From: Siphonodentalium dalli
Taxonomy: Eukaryota > Mollusca > Scaphopoda > Gadilida > Siphonodentaliidae
Direction of reading: 5' to 3'
Assembly: GCA_032622095.1 (NCBI GenBank)
Contig: CP136062.1
Location: forward strand, 225,384,578 to 225,448,577
DNA: 64,000 bases
Shown here: piece by piece, positions 1 to 9,837 of the stretch
How positions within the stretch are numbered: the first letter of the stretch is position 1
Layout of the letters: each line of letters begins with the position of its first letter
The notes under the pieces: generated by a model
What the model saw: the letters and a program-made list of their open reading frames with translations, nothing else
Database searches by the model: none
What the model was told of the DNA's origin: nothing
Program-made: the position numbers and the translations under genes

Positions 1-701
1 TGTCCCAAATCAAATATTGGGTGATGAGGCATGGGTCGAGACATAATATAGTTCCAAAGATATTAACTATTTTAAGCCATTTGATTCATTGATGGAACCA
101 ATCCAATCATGTTATTGATAATGGCTTGTATATCATGTATTTCTATTCACAACGAGCGAAAGAAATATGAGTTTGTTGCTTGATAAGTTTGTATCAGTAC
201 GCACACATAAAAAAAAACATGTCTGCGTGTACGATGCAGACATGTTTCGCCGCTCAACATTCACACTGAAAACATGTTAAATAACTCAACACCTACGATT
301 ATGAACACAACTGAGGTAAGCAATGTGTACATATTTATGAAATCCATTCTAAGAATAGATTTCTTAAAGTCAAAGTCGACACTGACTGGCGAAATATTGC
401 AGACAAAACCAAATAAAAACAAAACGCACAGTGACAGTGACTTCGAGCTTGAATTGAAATAAAAACAAAATGAATTTACCACAAGTTGTGCCATGGTTAT
501 TTCACAAATGACCGCAAAAAATTGCTATTTCAAATATAATTTAATGTTTCGCTTGCTGAATTACATAACAGATACATGTATGAATCAAGTATTATTTAAA
601 AACATGCAAAATAGCAATAGCAAATTAGCATGACGATTGTATAATTAACACTACCGTAACAGAATGAGACTGAGAGCAAGAAGTGATGGAGTCGCACCGA
701 A
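1..701. other. No gene seen; one short hairpin
   Basis: AT-rich sequence. The only structure noticed is a small perfect hairpin at 216-247, with arms aacatgtctgc and gcagacatgtt around a 10-base loop. The minus-strand ORF at 261-494 has two hydrophobic stretches but no splice context, homology or repeat support, so it is not called. Confidence 0.5.
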
Positions 702-835
702 ATGTAGCAGCACCATAATCAGCTGATAATTCCAAGCCGGTCACCCATCCAAGGACTAACCGAGCTTGACGTTACTTAACATCGGTGATCAGACAAAGCA
801 TCTAATGGCTGAGACCTGGAGGTTGTATCATGACA
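702..835 (-). pseudogene. 5S rRNA-like sequence, degenerate, near full length
   Basis: Read on the minus strand, this stretch follows animal 5S rRNA from end to end. The best block is the reverse complement of the internal control region: gtcacccatccaaggactaa differs from the usual animal sequence at two positions. It is followed by a recognisable gtgatcagac block (usual form gagatcagac) and by a diverged 5' end near 835. Several changes fall in conserved stems, so this is not expected to be a working rRNA gene. It could be a dispersed 5S pseudogene or the head of a 5S-derived SINE. No oligo-T terminator was noted just past the 3' end. Confidence 0.72.
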
Positions 836-892
836 GTCCTCTAATGGCCAGACGAGCCCCCAGTGTAACAGGACGAGAGAGTGAGAAGTGCG

Positions 893-985
893 TAAGTTGC
901 ACCGAACATTGGCATCACCCGGAAACCCAACCCAGTCAACCATCCAAAGACTAACCGAGCTTGACGTTGCGTCTAACGACCGTGT
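893..985 (-). pseudogene. 5S rRNA-like sequence, second, 5'-truncated copy
   Basis: A second 5S-like block on the same strand about 205 bp from the first. It contains ccatccaaagactaaccgag followed by cttgacgttgcg. Both copies share a related flank (gtcgcaccgaa and gttgcaccgaa) on the 3' side of the RNA, so they look like a degenerate tandem pair rather than two independent insertions. The half corresponding to the RNA 5' end is missing. Confidence 0.6.
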
Positions 986-1316
986 CCAAGAAATCTAGAC
1001 CTCTCGGGTAGAAGAGTCATCTGCCTTCTATATTTACAACCATATTAGTCCTTTTCATGAAAATAAATTAAATTTAAAGCAAGTCGAAGATGTTAAATAA
1101 GTTATGTTTAAAAATATTATGCAATAATGCATGAAAATAATAAGTTTACGTTCAGACGACCACGATACAATCGTAAGCGGAAAGATTTCCGTCGCAGGAA
1201 GTAACCGGTAGCTCGATTGCGCATGCTAACATCAAAATCGTTGGTCATAAATTGATATCAAGCGCCGTTTGATTCTAGATGCGAAATGTGGATATCCTTG
1301 GTTACCTCCAGCTGTA
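986..1316. other. No gene seen
   Basis: AT-rich spacer between the 5S-like copies and the hAT remnant. No repeat structure or coding potential was noticed. Confidence 0.5.
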
Positions 1317-2298
1317 TAGGCCTGCAACGATTCATCGTGATTTCGATTCATCGCGATTCGTCATTCATGATTCTATACGCGATTCATTTGTCTGTAATTT
1401 CGATACACTACGATACAGTTCCGCTTCCGTATTATGCAGTTACCATCCGAAGTAAATCGGGACCCCTCGTTCGTTTCCGTAAACTGTGAATGCTTACGAA
1501 GTTTTATTGGAAGTAAATCTGTAAATTTCGTTTGTTTCCGTGAGCTCGCACTTTGACCTTTGACACAAACGTTTGCGGAAGTGATATGACTGACCTACGT
1601 AACCTAGCCTCAGACTGTAAGCCATGCTCTGATTGGTTTAATTTGATGAACTGCTGTGATTTCAATCAATCAAATACTAGTATATTGGATATATCGTCTG
1701 CGCAAAACAACAACATGTGGGCCGTGGAAAGATGTCTGCTCAAGAAAGCTTAAAACTTGTCAATGCGACAGCGGCCTACAGGTAGAAAATCTGGCAGTAT
1801 TTCGGTTTTGGGACGTAACCCTTTGAGGATGGAAAGCCATGCATTAAGACAGACAGAACTAAAACGATCTGCAAATTATGTTCGACGGCAACCTCTTACA
1901 AGACTGGTGTTACGACCAACATGTCACACCATTTGAAACGACATCATTCTGAGCCAGCTGTTGTGATTATATGATATATAAACAGATGAGTGAGAAACTT
2001 TTCAACTCTTTTACCGTCTTCAGTATCAATATGTCATGTTGTACTGGTATTTCCGGATGTGTACGAGCATACTACATTACTACATACTACAATACACATA
2101 TAACTAAACAATTATGAAAGTCCACAGTAATATTAGAAAAACTATCATTAAAACTCAACCTGAGAGTGTGCAAATTTGGAGTGTTGAATAGCTATTTACT
2201 CGTGGGATAAAATTTTGCCTATCACGATACGTATTGTATCATTGGCCCCGTATCGCGATACATATTGTATCGTGACCAAGCATATCGTTACAGGCCGA
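1317..2298 (+). mobile_element. hAT-like transposon remnant (about 1 kb)
   Basis: The left end reads tAGGCCTGCAACGATtcatc and the right end, reverse-complemented, reads tcGGCCTGTAACGATatgc, giving terminal inverted repeats with one mismatch over the core. Subterminal DNA is full of cgatt/atcgcg motifs (1330-1420 and 2220-2290), as is common in hAT elements. Flanks cagctgta and cagccgtg match at 6 of 8 positions, consistent with a decayed 8-bp target duplication. The interior keeps a BED zinc-finger fragment at 1789-1968 but no transposase catalytic region, so this is a deletion derivative. Confidence 0.7.
1789..1968 (+). pseudogene. BED zinc-finger exon fragment of a hAT transposase
   Basis: In one frame this reads WQYFGFGT, then a TAA stop at 1816-1818, then a C-x2-C pair (CKLCSTATSY) and a terminal HHLKRHH. 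This is the C-x2-C...H-x3-H/HH spacing of BED zinc fingers, which hAT transposases use to bind their ends. The aromatic WQYF start is also typical of the domain. The in-frame stop and the absence of any downstream RNase H-like transposase core mark it as dead. It lies inside the element bounded by hAT-like termini, which supports the assignment. Confidence 0.75.
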
Positions 2299-3110
2299 CA
2301 GCCGTGTGTACGTAAAAATCGTAGCTGGCAATGGTCGTAGGGTAGTCAATCACATTCTTTAGAACAACATATGCTATCATAATGTACGATGAGATTGCAA
2401 TCGTCTGAACAAACTATTCCTCCACTTACGATTGTATCGTGGTCGTCTGAACATACATGTACACTAAGTTGTTCCCACAGTATGTTATACTTGTGATAGT
2501 TACTAGTACAGTATGCATGCACAGTGTTCACCTGCCCCTGGCGTATTGTGATAATCACCAACCAATCATCAGAAATTAGGAAATGATGGAATCGAGATAA
2601 AAAAAGATGCATGCAAATTTCAATGACGTGCCTAAAAACCAGGTAGAAAATGTAATGTTGCGAAAAATACATAATAATGCAATACTTCAGTATGGACAGT
2701 ATGTCGTGATATAATATTAGTATACGAACATTTGCAAAACTAACTGTCAAGACTCAAGCAAGGTTTCGTTTCGGTCAACATTGTGTGGCTATATAAATCA
2801 CTAAACACTCACATGACGCAAACATTCTATTATTGGCTGACCTCGGGTTAAGTCAGAACAAATCGTGTTATGTTCCAGGTGATGACTTGCTTTCACATGC
2901 CCAAGTTGTACCCACTAACCAAGTTGTCCCTACCATCTAGGAAGCCCAGGTTAGACCGTTAACTTCTGGGTTGCCCTGGCTGATGTACCCTGCTGGACAA
3001 AACAAGTGTCCATTGGCACCGCGGTGTATTTGCCGTTCGACCGTGCTGTCAGAGTTTGTAACTGCAGTTGAGCACCGCGGCTGAGCGGCAAGTACACCGC
3101 AGCCAAACGT
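2299..3110. other. No gene seen
   Basis: Mostly AT-rich unique sequence up to about 2940. The 134-residue minus-strand ORF at 2346-2750 has no recognisable domain. The end of the stretch becomes richer in ccgcgg motifs. Confidence 0.4.
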
Positions 3111-3345
3111 CGAGTACACATGTACACCATGGCCGAAAAGCAACTACAACGGGGCCGCATGGCATGTACACCGTGGTTAGATTTCTGGTTTGTATTGTCT
3201 TTTTTCAGTTTAATGAATGTACACAGCGGTAACTACACCATGGCCGAATGGCAAATACACCGCGGCCCAACTGTAGTTAGCCGGTGGAGCCGCGATGTAC
3301 CGGTAGTTGCATTTCGGCCGCGGTGGCAATGATAACCGCACCGTG
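3111..3345 (+). repeat. Degenerate GTACACC(G/A)(C/T)GG repeats
   Basis: Repeated motif of the form gtacaccatgg, gtacaccgtgg, atacaccgcgg at irregular spacing in an island much richer in GC than its surroundings. No coding interpretation is supported. The same ccgcggtgtaa flavour returns at 5370-5460. Confidence 0.5.
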
Positions 3346-3599
3346 GTTAAGTGGGACACTTGTTTTACCCAGCAGGGTAAAAAGCTTGGTGAGAAAGCTT
3401 ATGGTACATAAACCCGAGGCATCTGGGAGACTAGTGCTGTATGGTATTTTCGTTAATCATCAACACCAAGATACCATATGCAAACAAACGCTGCCTTACA
3501 CCGCCCACATTATTAGGTCAACTTTACTTTGTAAAGTTTGAGCTATTGCCATGGCTTTGTCGTCTGTGTGTACATGTATGCGTGTGTGCGTAATTCGTC

Positions 3600-5150
3600 A
3601 ACAATACAGGCTACAGGTCGTACCTTTGGTCAGATCATTATGAAATTTCACATAGCTGTTGACATCAACATTTAGACCGGAATGATTCATTTGGATAAAA
3701 AAACATGGCCACCAGTGGCCATCTTGGATTTCAATATTCAATCCATTAGAACGGTCTACAGGTTGTACTGTTCGTCTGATCATCATGAAATTTGTCATGG
3801 ATGTTAATATTGACATGTAGATGGGAATGAGTAATTTTGGGGTCATTCGACCAAAAAACATGGCCGTCGACAGCCATCTTGGATTTTACTCTTTGCATGA
3901 CTAAATTATTTGGCACGCCCTACAGGTTGTACCTTTGGTCGGATCATCATGAAATTTGTCATGGATGTTAATATTTACATGTAGATTTTGGGGTCATTCG
4001 GCCAAAAAACATGGCCGCTGGCAGCTATCTCAGCTGGCTATCTTGGATTGTACTCTTTGCGTCGGATCATCATAAAATTTGTTATGAATGTTGACAATGA
4101 CATGTAGATGGGAACGAGTCATTTTGGGGTCATTTGGCCAAAAAACATGGCCGCCAGCAGCCATCTTGGATTTTACTCTTTGGATGACTAAATCCTTTAG
4201 CACGGGCTACAGATCGTAGCTTTAGTCTGATCATCATGAAATTTGTCATGGCTGTTTAAATTGGACTGTAGATGGGAATGATTCATTTTGGGGTCATTCG
4301 GACAAAAAAACATGGCTGCCCGCGGCCATCTTTGATTTCAAAATTCAATCCATTAGCACAGGCTACTGTTCGTCTGGTCATCATTAAATTTGTCATGGGT
4401 GTTAATATTGACATGTAGATGGGAACGAGTAATTTTGGGGTCGTTCGGCCAAAAAACATGGCCGCTGGCAGCCATCTTGGAATTTACTCTTTGCATGACT
4501 AAATCCTTTCACATAGGCCACAAGTCTAACCTTTGGTCAGATCATCATGAAATTTGTCATGGTTGTTAAATATGACATGTAGATGGGAACGAGTCATTGT
4601 CCAGTCATTCGACCAAAAAAAATGGCCGCCAGCAGCCATCTTGGATTTTACACTTTGCATGACTAAATCCTTTGGCACGTGCTACAGAACGCACCTTTTG
4701 TCAGATCATTGTGAAATTTGTCATGGATGTTGACATTGACATGTAGATGAGATCGAGTAATTTTTAGGTTATTCGGCCAAAATCATGGCCGCCAGCAGCC
4801 ATCTTGGATTTTACTATTTGCATGACTAAATCCTTTGGCATGGGCTACAGGTCGTACCTTTAATCGAATCATCATGAAATTTGTCATGGCTGTTGACACA
4901 GGCATGTAGATAACAAGTCATTTTAGGTTCATTTGGTCTTAAAATGTGTCCACTGGCAGCCATCTTGGATTTTACTCTTTGCATGACAAAATCATTTGGC
5001 ACACCCTACAGTCCACTTCCCTCATCCGATCATCTCCAGACTTCATATTAATCTTGATATTGATCTTACTAGATGGAAGCTATCAAATGTTTTTAAATTT
5101 TATTGGAAAACATAGCCACCTGGATTTTACATCTGTAAGACTGTAACCAT
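3600..5150 (+). repeat. Tandem array, period about 155 bp, about 9-10 degenerate copies
   Basis: Each unit carries, in order, gtacctttggtcagatcatc, atgaaatttgtcatggatgt, acatgtagatgggaac, ttttggggtcattcggcca, then catggccgccagcagccatc and ttggattttactctttgcat. The catggccg block recurs near 3710, 3860, 4010, 4147, 4315, 4460, 4622, 4786 and 4950, which gives the period. Units are clearly diverged and some have internal gaps (for example 4000-4050). One isolated unit in the opposite orientation lies at 8776-8880. Confidence 0.85.
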
Positions 5151-5371
5151 CTTGGATTTAACTTTTTTATATACCGGTATACATGTACCGGTATATGTAT
5201 CTCTTCATGTTGATAATCTAGTATTACTTAGACATTTCAACTTTCCGCACCCCTAATCGCTCCACATTAAATTATTCCCTTTCCAAGTTGAGGTACAGTG
5301 TCATTGACACTTTCATTATATGAAGTACAGCTATGCTCTAATTAATCGACCCTCCTTAACGAGGTTGACAT

Positions 5372-5445
5372 GCGGTATGACCGCGGTGTAATACCGCCTG
5401 ACCGCGGTGTAATAACGCCTGACCGCGGTGTAATAACGCGGTCAG
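5372..5445 (+). repeat. 22-bp tandem repeat, three copies
   Basis: Three near-identical copies of a unit containing gaccgcggtgtaata(a/c)cgc, followed by a diverged continuation with cgcggt motifs to about 5500. Confidence 0.75.
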
Positions 5446-6404
5446 CAGCGGTATTGAAAACGCGGGCAACCGCGTGGTCGCGGTTGAGTTTTTGGTGCCA
5501 CTACCGCTGTGTAAGTTTAAACCACAGTAAAACCTAGCGTCCGTATCGCAACTGAGCATTGTAAATTATCTGACAATAGACTGACATATTGCGCATGGAA
5601 AATATTAATCTGAAATTGAAAATAAATCGGTTCTAATTTACCACGGTCCCGATTTCCTTAAGCGTGCCAAGAGCGTTTATTCGTGATATGGTATATGGAT
5701 AAGGCGTGCGCGATTAAGAATTAAAATGGCTTTTCGGTTCGAGCAAGATAATTATGCGATCGCCATGTGCACATTTCACCGACACAAAAATCATTTGGTT
5801 CAAGGAATTACGTGGGGACGTCAACCATTGAAGACGTCAGTACTCTAAAATAAATTTAGTTTGGCGCGAGGAATGAATGTAAGGTCAGTTTCTTAATTAT
5901 TGGTGAAATGTTTTGAAAATTTAAGGGTACATTACTACATGTATGTTTGGGATCACCTCTAGATGGGAACGATTGAATTTGAACAATTTTCGATGAAATA
6001 CATGGCACCCCCTCCCCCTTGAATCTGACCAAAAACACAATTTTGCATAATTCCATTCGCACCTTGCACCCCCCCCCCCTTGCCCCTCAATGCTCAGGCC
6101 TAATAACCTAGATATATTCATAAACCATGGTTCTATATACCGGTACCCGGTATCTGAACCTGAAAATTCCATAAATACACAGAACGACATGATGTGTAAA
6201 TGGGTTTGTCGATATGAGAGGGGATGGGTTCACATCAGAAGATTGTTTGCAAGATTGTCGGGATAACTTGGTTACTGGGTACAACTTGGGCATGTGAAAG
6301 CGAGTCATCACAGCAGAAAACCTGGAACATAACATGATTCGTTCTGTGTCCAGTAAATATTTAGTAACACATGTTTCCTATAAGAGATCTGAATACCAAC
6401 TAAC
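5446..6404. other. No gene seen
   Basis: Unique AT-rich DNA with a cccctccccc tract near 6010-6080. The stretch 6168-6222 (acacagaacgacatgatgtg, then taaatgggtttgtcgatat) matches one arm of the long palindrome at 49886-50042, so a piece of that family lies here. Confidence 0.5.
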
Positions 6405-6408
6405 TTAA

Positions 6409-6888
6409 AGGTGCTAAATCCGAACAGAGGGTCCCCATCTCAACAGATTCCAACAACAACAATCCGATCAGATGGTCCTATATTACTATTTCTTTGGCTT
6501 TGGGGGTACAAAATATTTGATTCGAGTCGAGGAACCCATCAAACAAAGCTCAGAGTTATTAAATATTGATTTTTGAAATTTGTTATTTACTCGAGATGAG
6601 TACTAATAATTGCCTTAAACTGCCGTAATCTGCTCTGGATGTGTACTCCAAAATCTATTCAAACAGACAAGGATGGATAACTCTAAAATCAAGTGGTAAT
6701 AACAGCGCAATTTTGACTGAGTTCTGGGTCAGATAATATTCCCGATAATGAAAAATAATAGATTTCTAAAATCGATATCTAACAAATCTGAGCTTTGATG
6801 GGTGACTTCCTCGACTCGAATCAAATATTTTTGACCCCCGAAGCCATTGAAATAGTAATTGAGAGGAGTTTTATCGGATTGAGTACCT
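6409..6888 (+). mobile_element. TTAA-flanked MITE, family Q, copy 1
   Basis: TTAA at 6405-6408 and 6889-6892 flank a 480-bp element. Its ends are AGGTGCTAAATCCGA and, reverse-complemented, AGGTACTCAATCCGA. The terminal inverted repeats run for roughly 150 bp and include a ttggcttcgggggt block and a ttgattcgagtcgagga block. There is no coding sequence. TTAA duplication is the signature of piggyBac and Kolobok transposases, and the ends alone do not decide between them. A near-identical copy is at 50978-51456 and decayed copies are at 13547, 24043 and 43330. Confidence 0.85.
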
Positions 6889-7020
6889 TTAATGTTACCA
6901 GTCAATGTGATTATGTCCCAAACCATGTGAACTCAGGATTAGATGCATGGCCAAGTTTGTGCCACACTCAGGAAGATTATAATCCCCACTCTATGCTAAA
7001 CCAGGTCATACATGTGTATT

Positions 7021-7562
7021 ATACCAGCGCTGAAGCCGACCCACCCAAACTCAGTTGCGGTAGTTTATGACAAAAAATTTGCTTTAGTATATCTGGGATA
7101 AATCGCAACCATCTTTCATACGGTACTTTGCGATAATTACTTTGCGATATTATCTTTGACTGATAAATCACAAACAAATTTGCGACACTTACCTTTGCTA
7201 TTGCAAAGGTATGTTAATTTGTTTGCAAAGTAATTAACAGTTTTTATCGCAAAGATGATTGCTATTCTGTTATATAAAATTGCGAAGTATTTTACGATCT
7301 ATCGTAAAGATGTTTGCAATTTATCGCAAAGTTTTGCGAATTTATCAACATGTATTTTTAAATAGATATTTGGAAAGTGACAGGAGGGTTTTCAAAACTT
7401 GAACCCAAATTTGTTTGTGATTTATCATCAGTCAAAGATATCGCAAAGTAATTATCGCAAAGTATGAAAGATGATTGCGATTTATCCCAGATATACTAAA
7501 GCAAATTTTTTGTCAGAAACTGCCGCAACTGAGTTTGGGTGGGTCGGCTTCGGTGCTGGTAT
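7021..7562 (+). mobile_element. 542-bp inverted-repeat (fold-back) element
   Basis: Starts ataccagcgctgaagccgac and ends with the near-perfect inverse gtcggcttcggtgctggtat. Arms of about 170 bp pair along their length (for example gggataaatcgcaaccatct against agatgattgcgatttatccc). The centre is made of repeated gcaaag/tttgcgat words. No ORF. The target duplication could not be fixed; a TA is possible. Confidence 0.85.
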
Positions 7563-7930
7563 TCCAGTCCCTATGTTGTTAGTTTGATTTAAAATTTGGG
7601 AAAGTCGAAAAATTATTAAAACAAAAAAACAGCGGTGTTTGAACAGGATGTCAATACATTAGCTGACAGTGACACTCGAAAATCTTGGCGCAAATGCTGA
7701 GCTGCTTTTTTGTCCATAGTAGTTAGTACCGTGTATAATATTGTTACTTCATTTTCAGGATTTCCAAATTAAACCAATGGAACTTTGGGAGCGCTTTGTT
7801 GGGTTTGAGTTTCTGGGTCAATAACAATGGCTGCATAATTAAGGAGACACACGTCTATGTATTTCATGTTTAAATAGTAGTTGTATCAGTGTATACTATA
7901 TGTACATTGTTGTTTATTATTGGGGGGGGT
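7563..7930. other. No gene seen
   Basis: AT-rich unique sequence. An acceptor-like ttcattttcag at about 7754-7764 on the plus strand is followed by a short open frame that stops at once; it is not called. Confidence 0.4.
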
Positions 7931-7939
7931 GGTGTCTGG

Positions 7940-8110
7940 GTTGGTCAGTGGTCCAATGAGCACGGTACCGGTCACCAAGCTGTAGGACCTGAGCTAGTGA
8001 CTGACATGGGTTCGATTCCTATGTGGCGACCTCTGTCCAACTTCTTGCCTGAAGAAAACTTTCCGATCGGCGGAGTACATATGATATGTGCAGACGGTGC
8101 ATCGTGACTA
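7940..8110 (+). repeat. tRNA-derived SINE-like sequence (tentative)
   Basis: A perfect B-box-like ggttcgattcc lies at about 8010, preceded by a weaker A-box-like tggtccaatgag near 7950. The spacing exceeds that of a tRNA gene and no cloverleaf could be drawn, so it is read as a tRNA-headed repeat rather than a tRNA gene. Confidence 0.4.
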
Positions 8111-8297
8111 CCTATTGTAGGTGACTAACCATAGATCACATGGTTTCCATCAACAACAAATGATCTGGCCTCATTGTTATATCGCCTTAGTTGTGGAAAG
8201 CAACAAAACCCCAAAAAATTTACTCAATGTTGCTACTGCCTTTCATTTATTTAGTGTGCTACACTTAGTTGTGTACAATTCAGTACAAATCACTGAC

Positions 8298-8527
8298 CAC
8301 TGTGAAGGTAGCCCATGTTTCCTCTGTTAATATTCCCATGTTATTATACTAGTAATTAGATGAAAGTAGCCTGTGTTTCCTCTGTTAATATTCCCATGTT
8401 ATTATACTAGTAATTAGATGAAGGTAGCCGGTGTTTCCTGTCCTTCCCATGTTATTATCATTAAATGTAGGTACACCGGTAGTCCATGTTCCCTCTGTTC
8501 CTCCCATGTTATTATCATATTATGCCT
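8298..8527 (+). repeat. Short tandem repeat, about 60-bp unit, four copies
   Basis: Repeats of gtagcc(c/t)(a/g)tgtttcctctg plus cccatgttattat(a/c)(c/a)ta. The first two copies are almost identical; the third and fourth have lost an internal segment. Confidence 0.8.
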
Positions 8528-8775
8528 ATGGGGGTCGGGCAGGGGGGGGTATTTTTTACAGGCACTTATGCGGGGGGGGGTGGGTCACTGGGTGGGTGGT
8601 TTGGTCGATGGGACTAATAAACAATTTTTTCCGCAACTCAGAACTTTTTTTCCTGCAAGTTTTTTGACTGTTTTTTTCAATGAATTTGGCTTAAAACACC
8701 TTAGAATAAGAGAAATAATGTAATTCTAACTGCTAAACTGACTGCAGGCAGTTATTGTGTTGTATTTTGTTGCAA

Positions 8776-8880
8776 ATTTTGAAATCCAAGATGGCCGCTG
8801 GCAGCCATGTTTTATTGGCCGAATGACCCCAAAATGACCCGTTCCTATTTACATGCCAATGTTAACATCCATGACAAATA
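8776..8880 (-). repeat. Single reversed unit of the 155-bp family
   Basis: Contains aatccaagatggccgctggc, then ggccgaatgaccccaaaatg and taacatccatgacaaat, the reverse complement of the 3600-5150 unit. This shows that the unit is dispersed as well as tandem. Confidence 0.8.
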
Positions 8881-9837
8881 GTATACACAGAAATTCATAT
8901 ACAGCTGTTTACAATGAATTCCCCCCGCAAATCTGCTTTAGTGTTAAAAGGGGGTGGGTGTCCAAAAATGGTCGGAAAAATTTGGACGCATGGTGGGTGG
9001 GGGTCCCAACAAGGGTCGAAAGTAAAAAATCAGCATACGTGCCTGAAAATGTTTTCTGACACCCCCCCCCCCGGAGGGCATTTACCAGTACAGGTAGTCA
9101 AGGGCTCTGTCTGTCCGAGCATATCACCTTGTAACTCGGGTGTTGATTATCAGAGTTTGTTATCTTTTGTCATGGTGAAAGCACAGGTTGGTACCTACAT
9201 TAGTTAGGCTAATTATTCAAGGTACCGGTATGTAACTTTGTTCCAAAATGTTGTTGTACGAGAAATGTCGATTTCATGACAATTAGGTGTTGGACATTGA
9301 TTTTTATCTATAATTGTAGATATATAGTGCAGACATTTAGCACCTGTGGACCTGGTTGAATTTTTCTGTGGTTCGATGGATCACATCCATCCTCAAGCTA
9401 CTTATGTCATTTACTGGCATTTGTTTATAATGTGTAGGGGTAGATCGCTTGAGACCCCACCACAGTTCAATTCACACCAGGTTCTCAGCTTCAGATTACG
9501 TTGGCCATGTAATTTTACGATTAAACCGTAAATTCACATTACGATGATGTTGTAATTTTACGATAGTTTTTCTGTCATAATATTACGATCATTTTGTAAA
9601 TATACGATCAAATTTGTAAATGTCAGATTACGTTGATCTCGTAATTTTACGACAGTTACTGATGGTCCAATTCCTGCCAACAGTTTCTGTCGTAATATTA
9701 CAATGAATTTTTTTGGAGTGTATGATCATTTACATATACCGGTATGATTTTTGTAATTATGGTTAATTAATCATCAAATCCTACGAAAGATTAACAAGCG
9801 GGCGCAAATTACGTTTACGTATCATCATATTACCCAT
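8881..9837. other. No gene seen; TTACGA-rich stretch
   Basis: Unique DNA with poly-C runs near 9061. From 9520 to 9715 there are repeated gtaattttacgat and attacgatcattttgtaaa words, probably an old decayed repeat. No coding signal. Confidence 0.4.

Noticed and set aside
7740-7840. Possible terminal exon of the TULIP-like gene (minus strand, acceptor near ttatgcag)
   Set aside because: The phase-0 reading is open for 28 codons to a stop but shows nothing like a BPI-family continuation, and it has a single supporting splice signal.
7940-8110. Functional tRNA gene
   Set aside because: A good B box but an overlong A-B distance and no complete cloverleaf; reported only as a SINE-like repeat.
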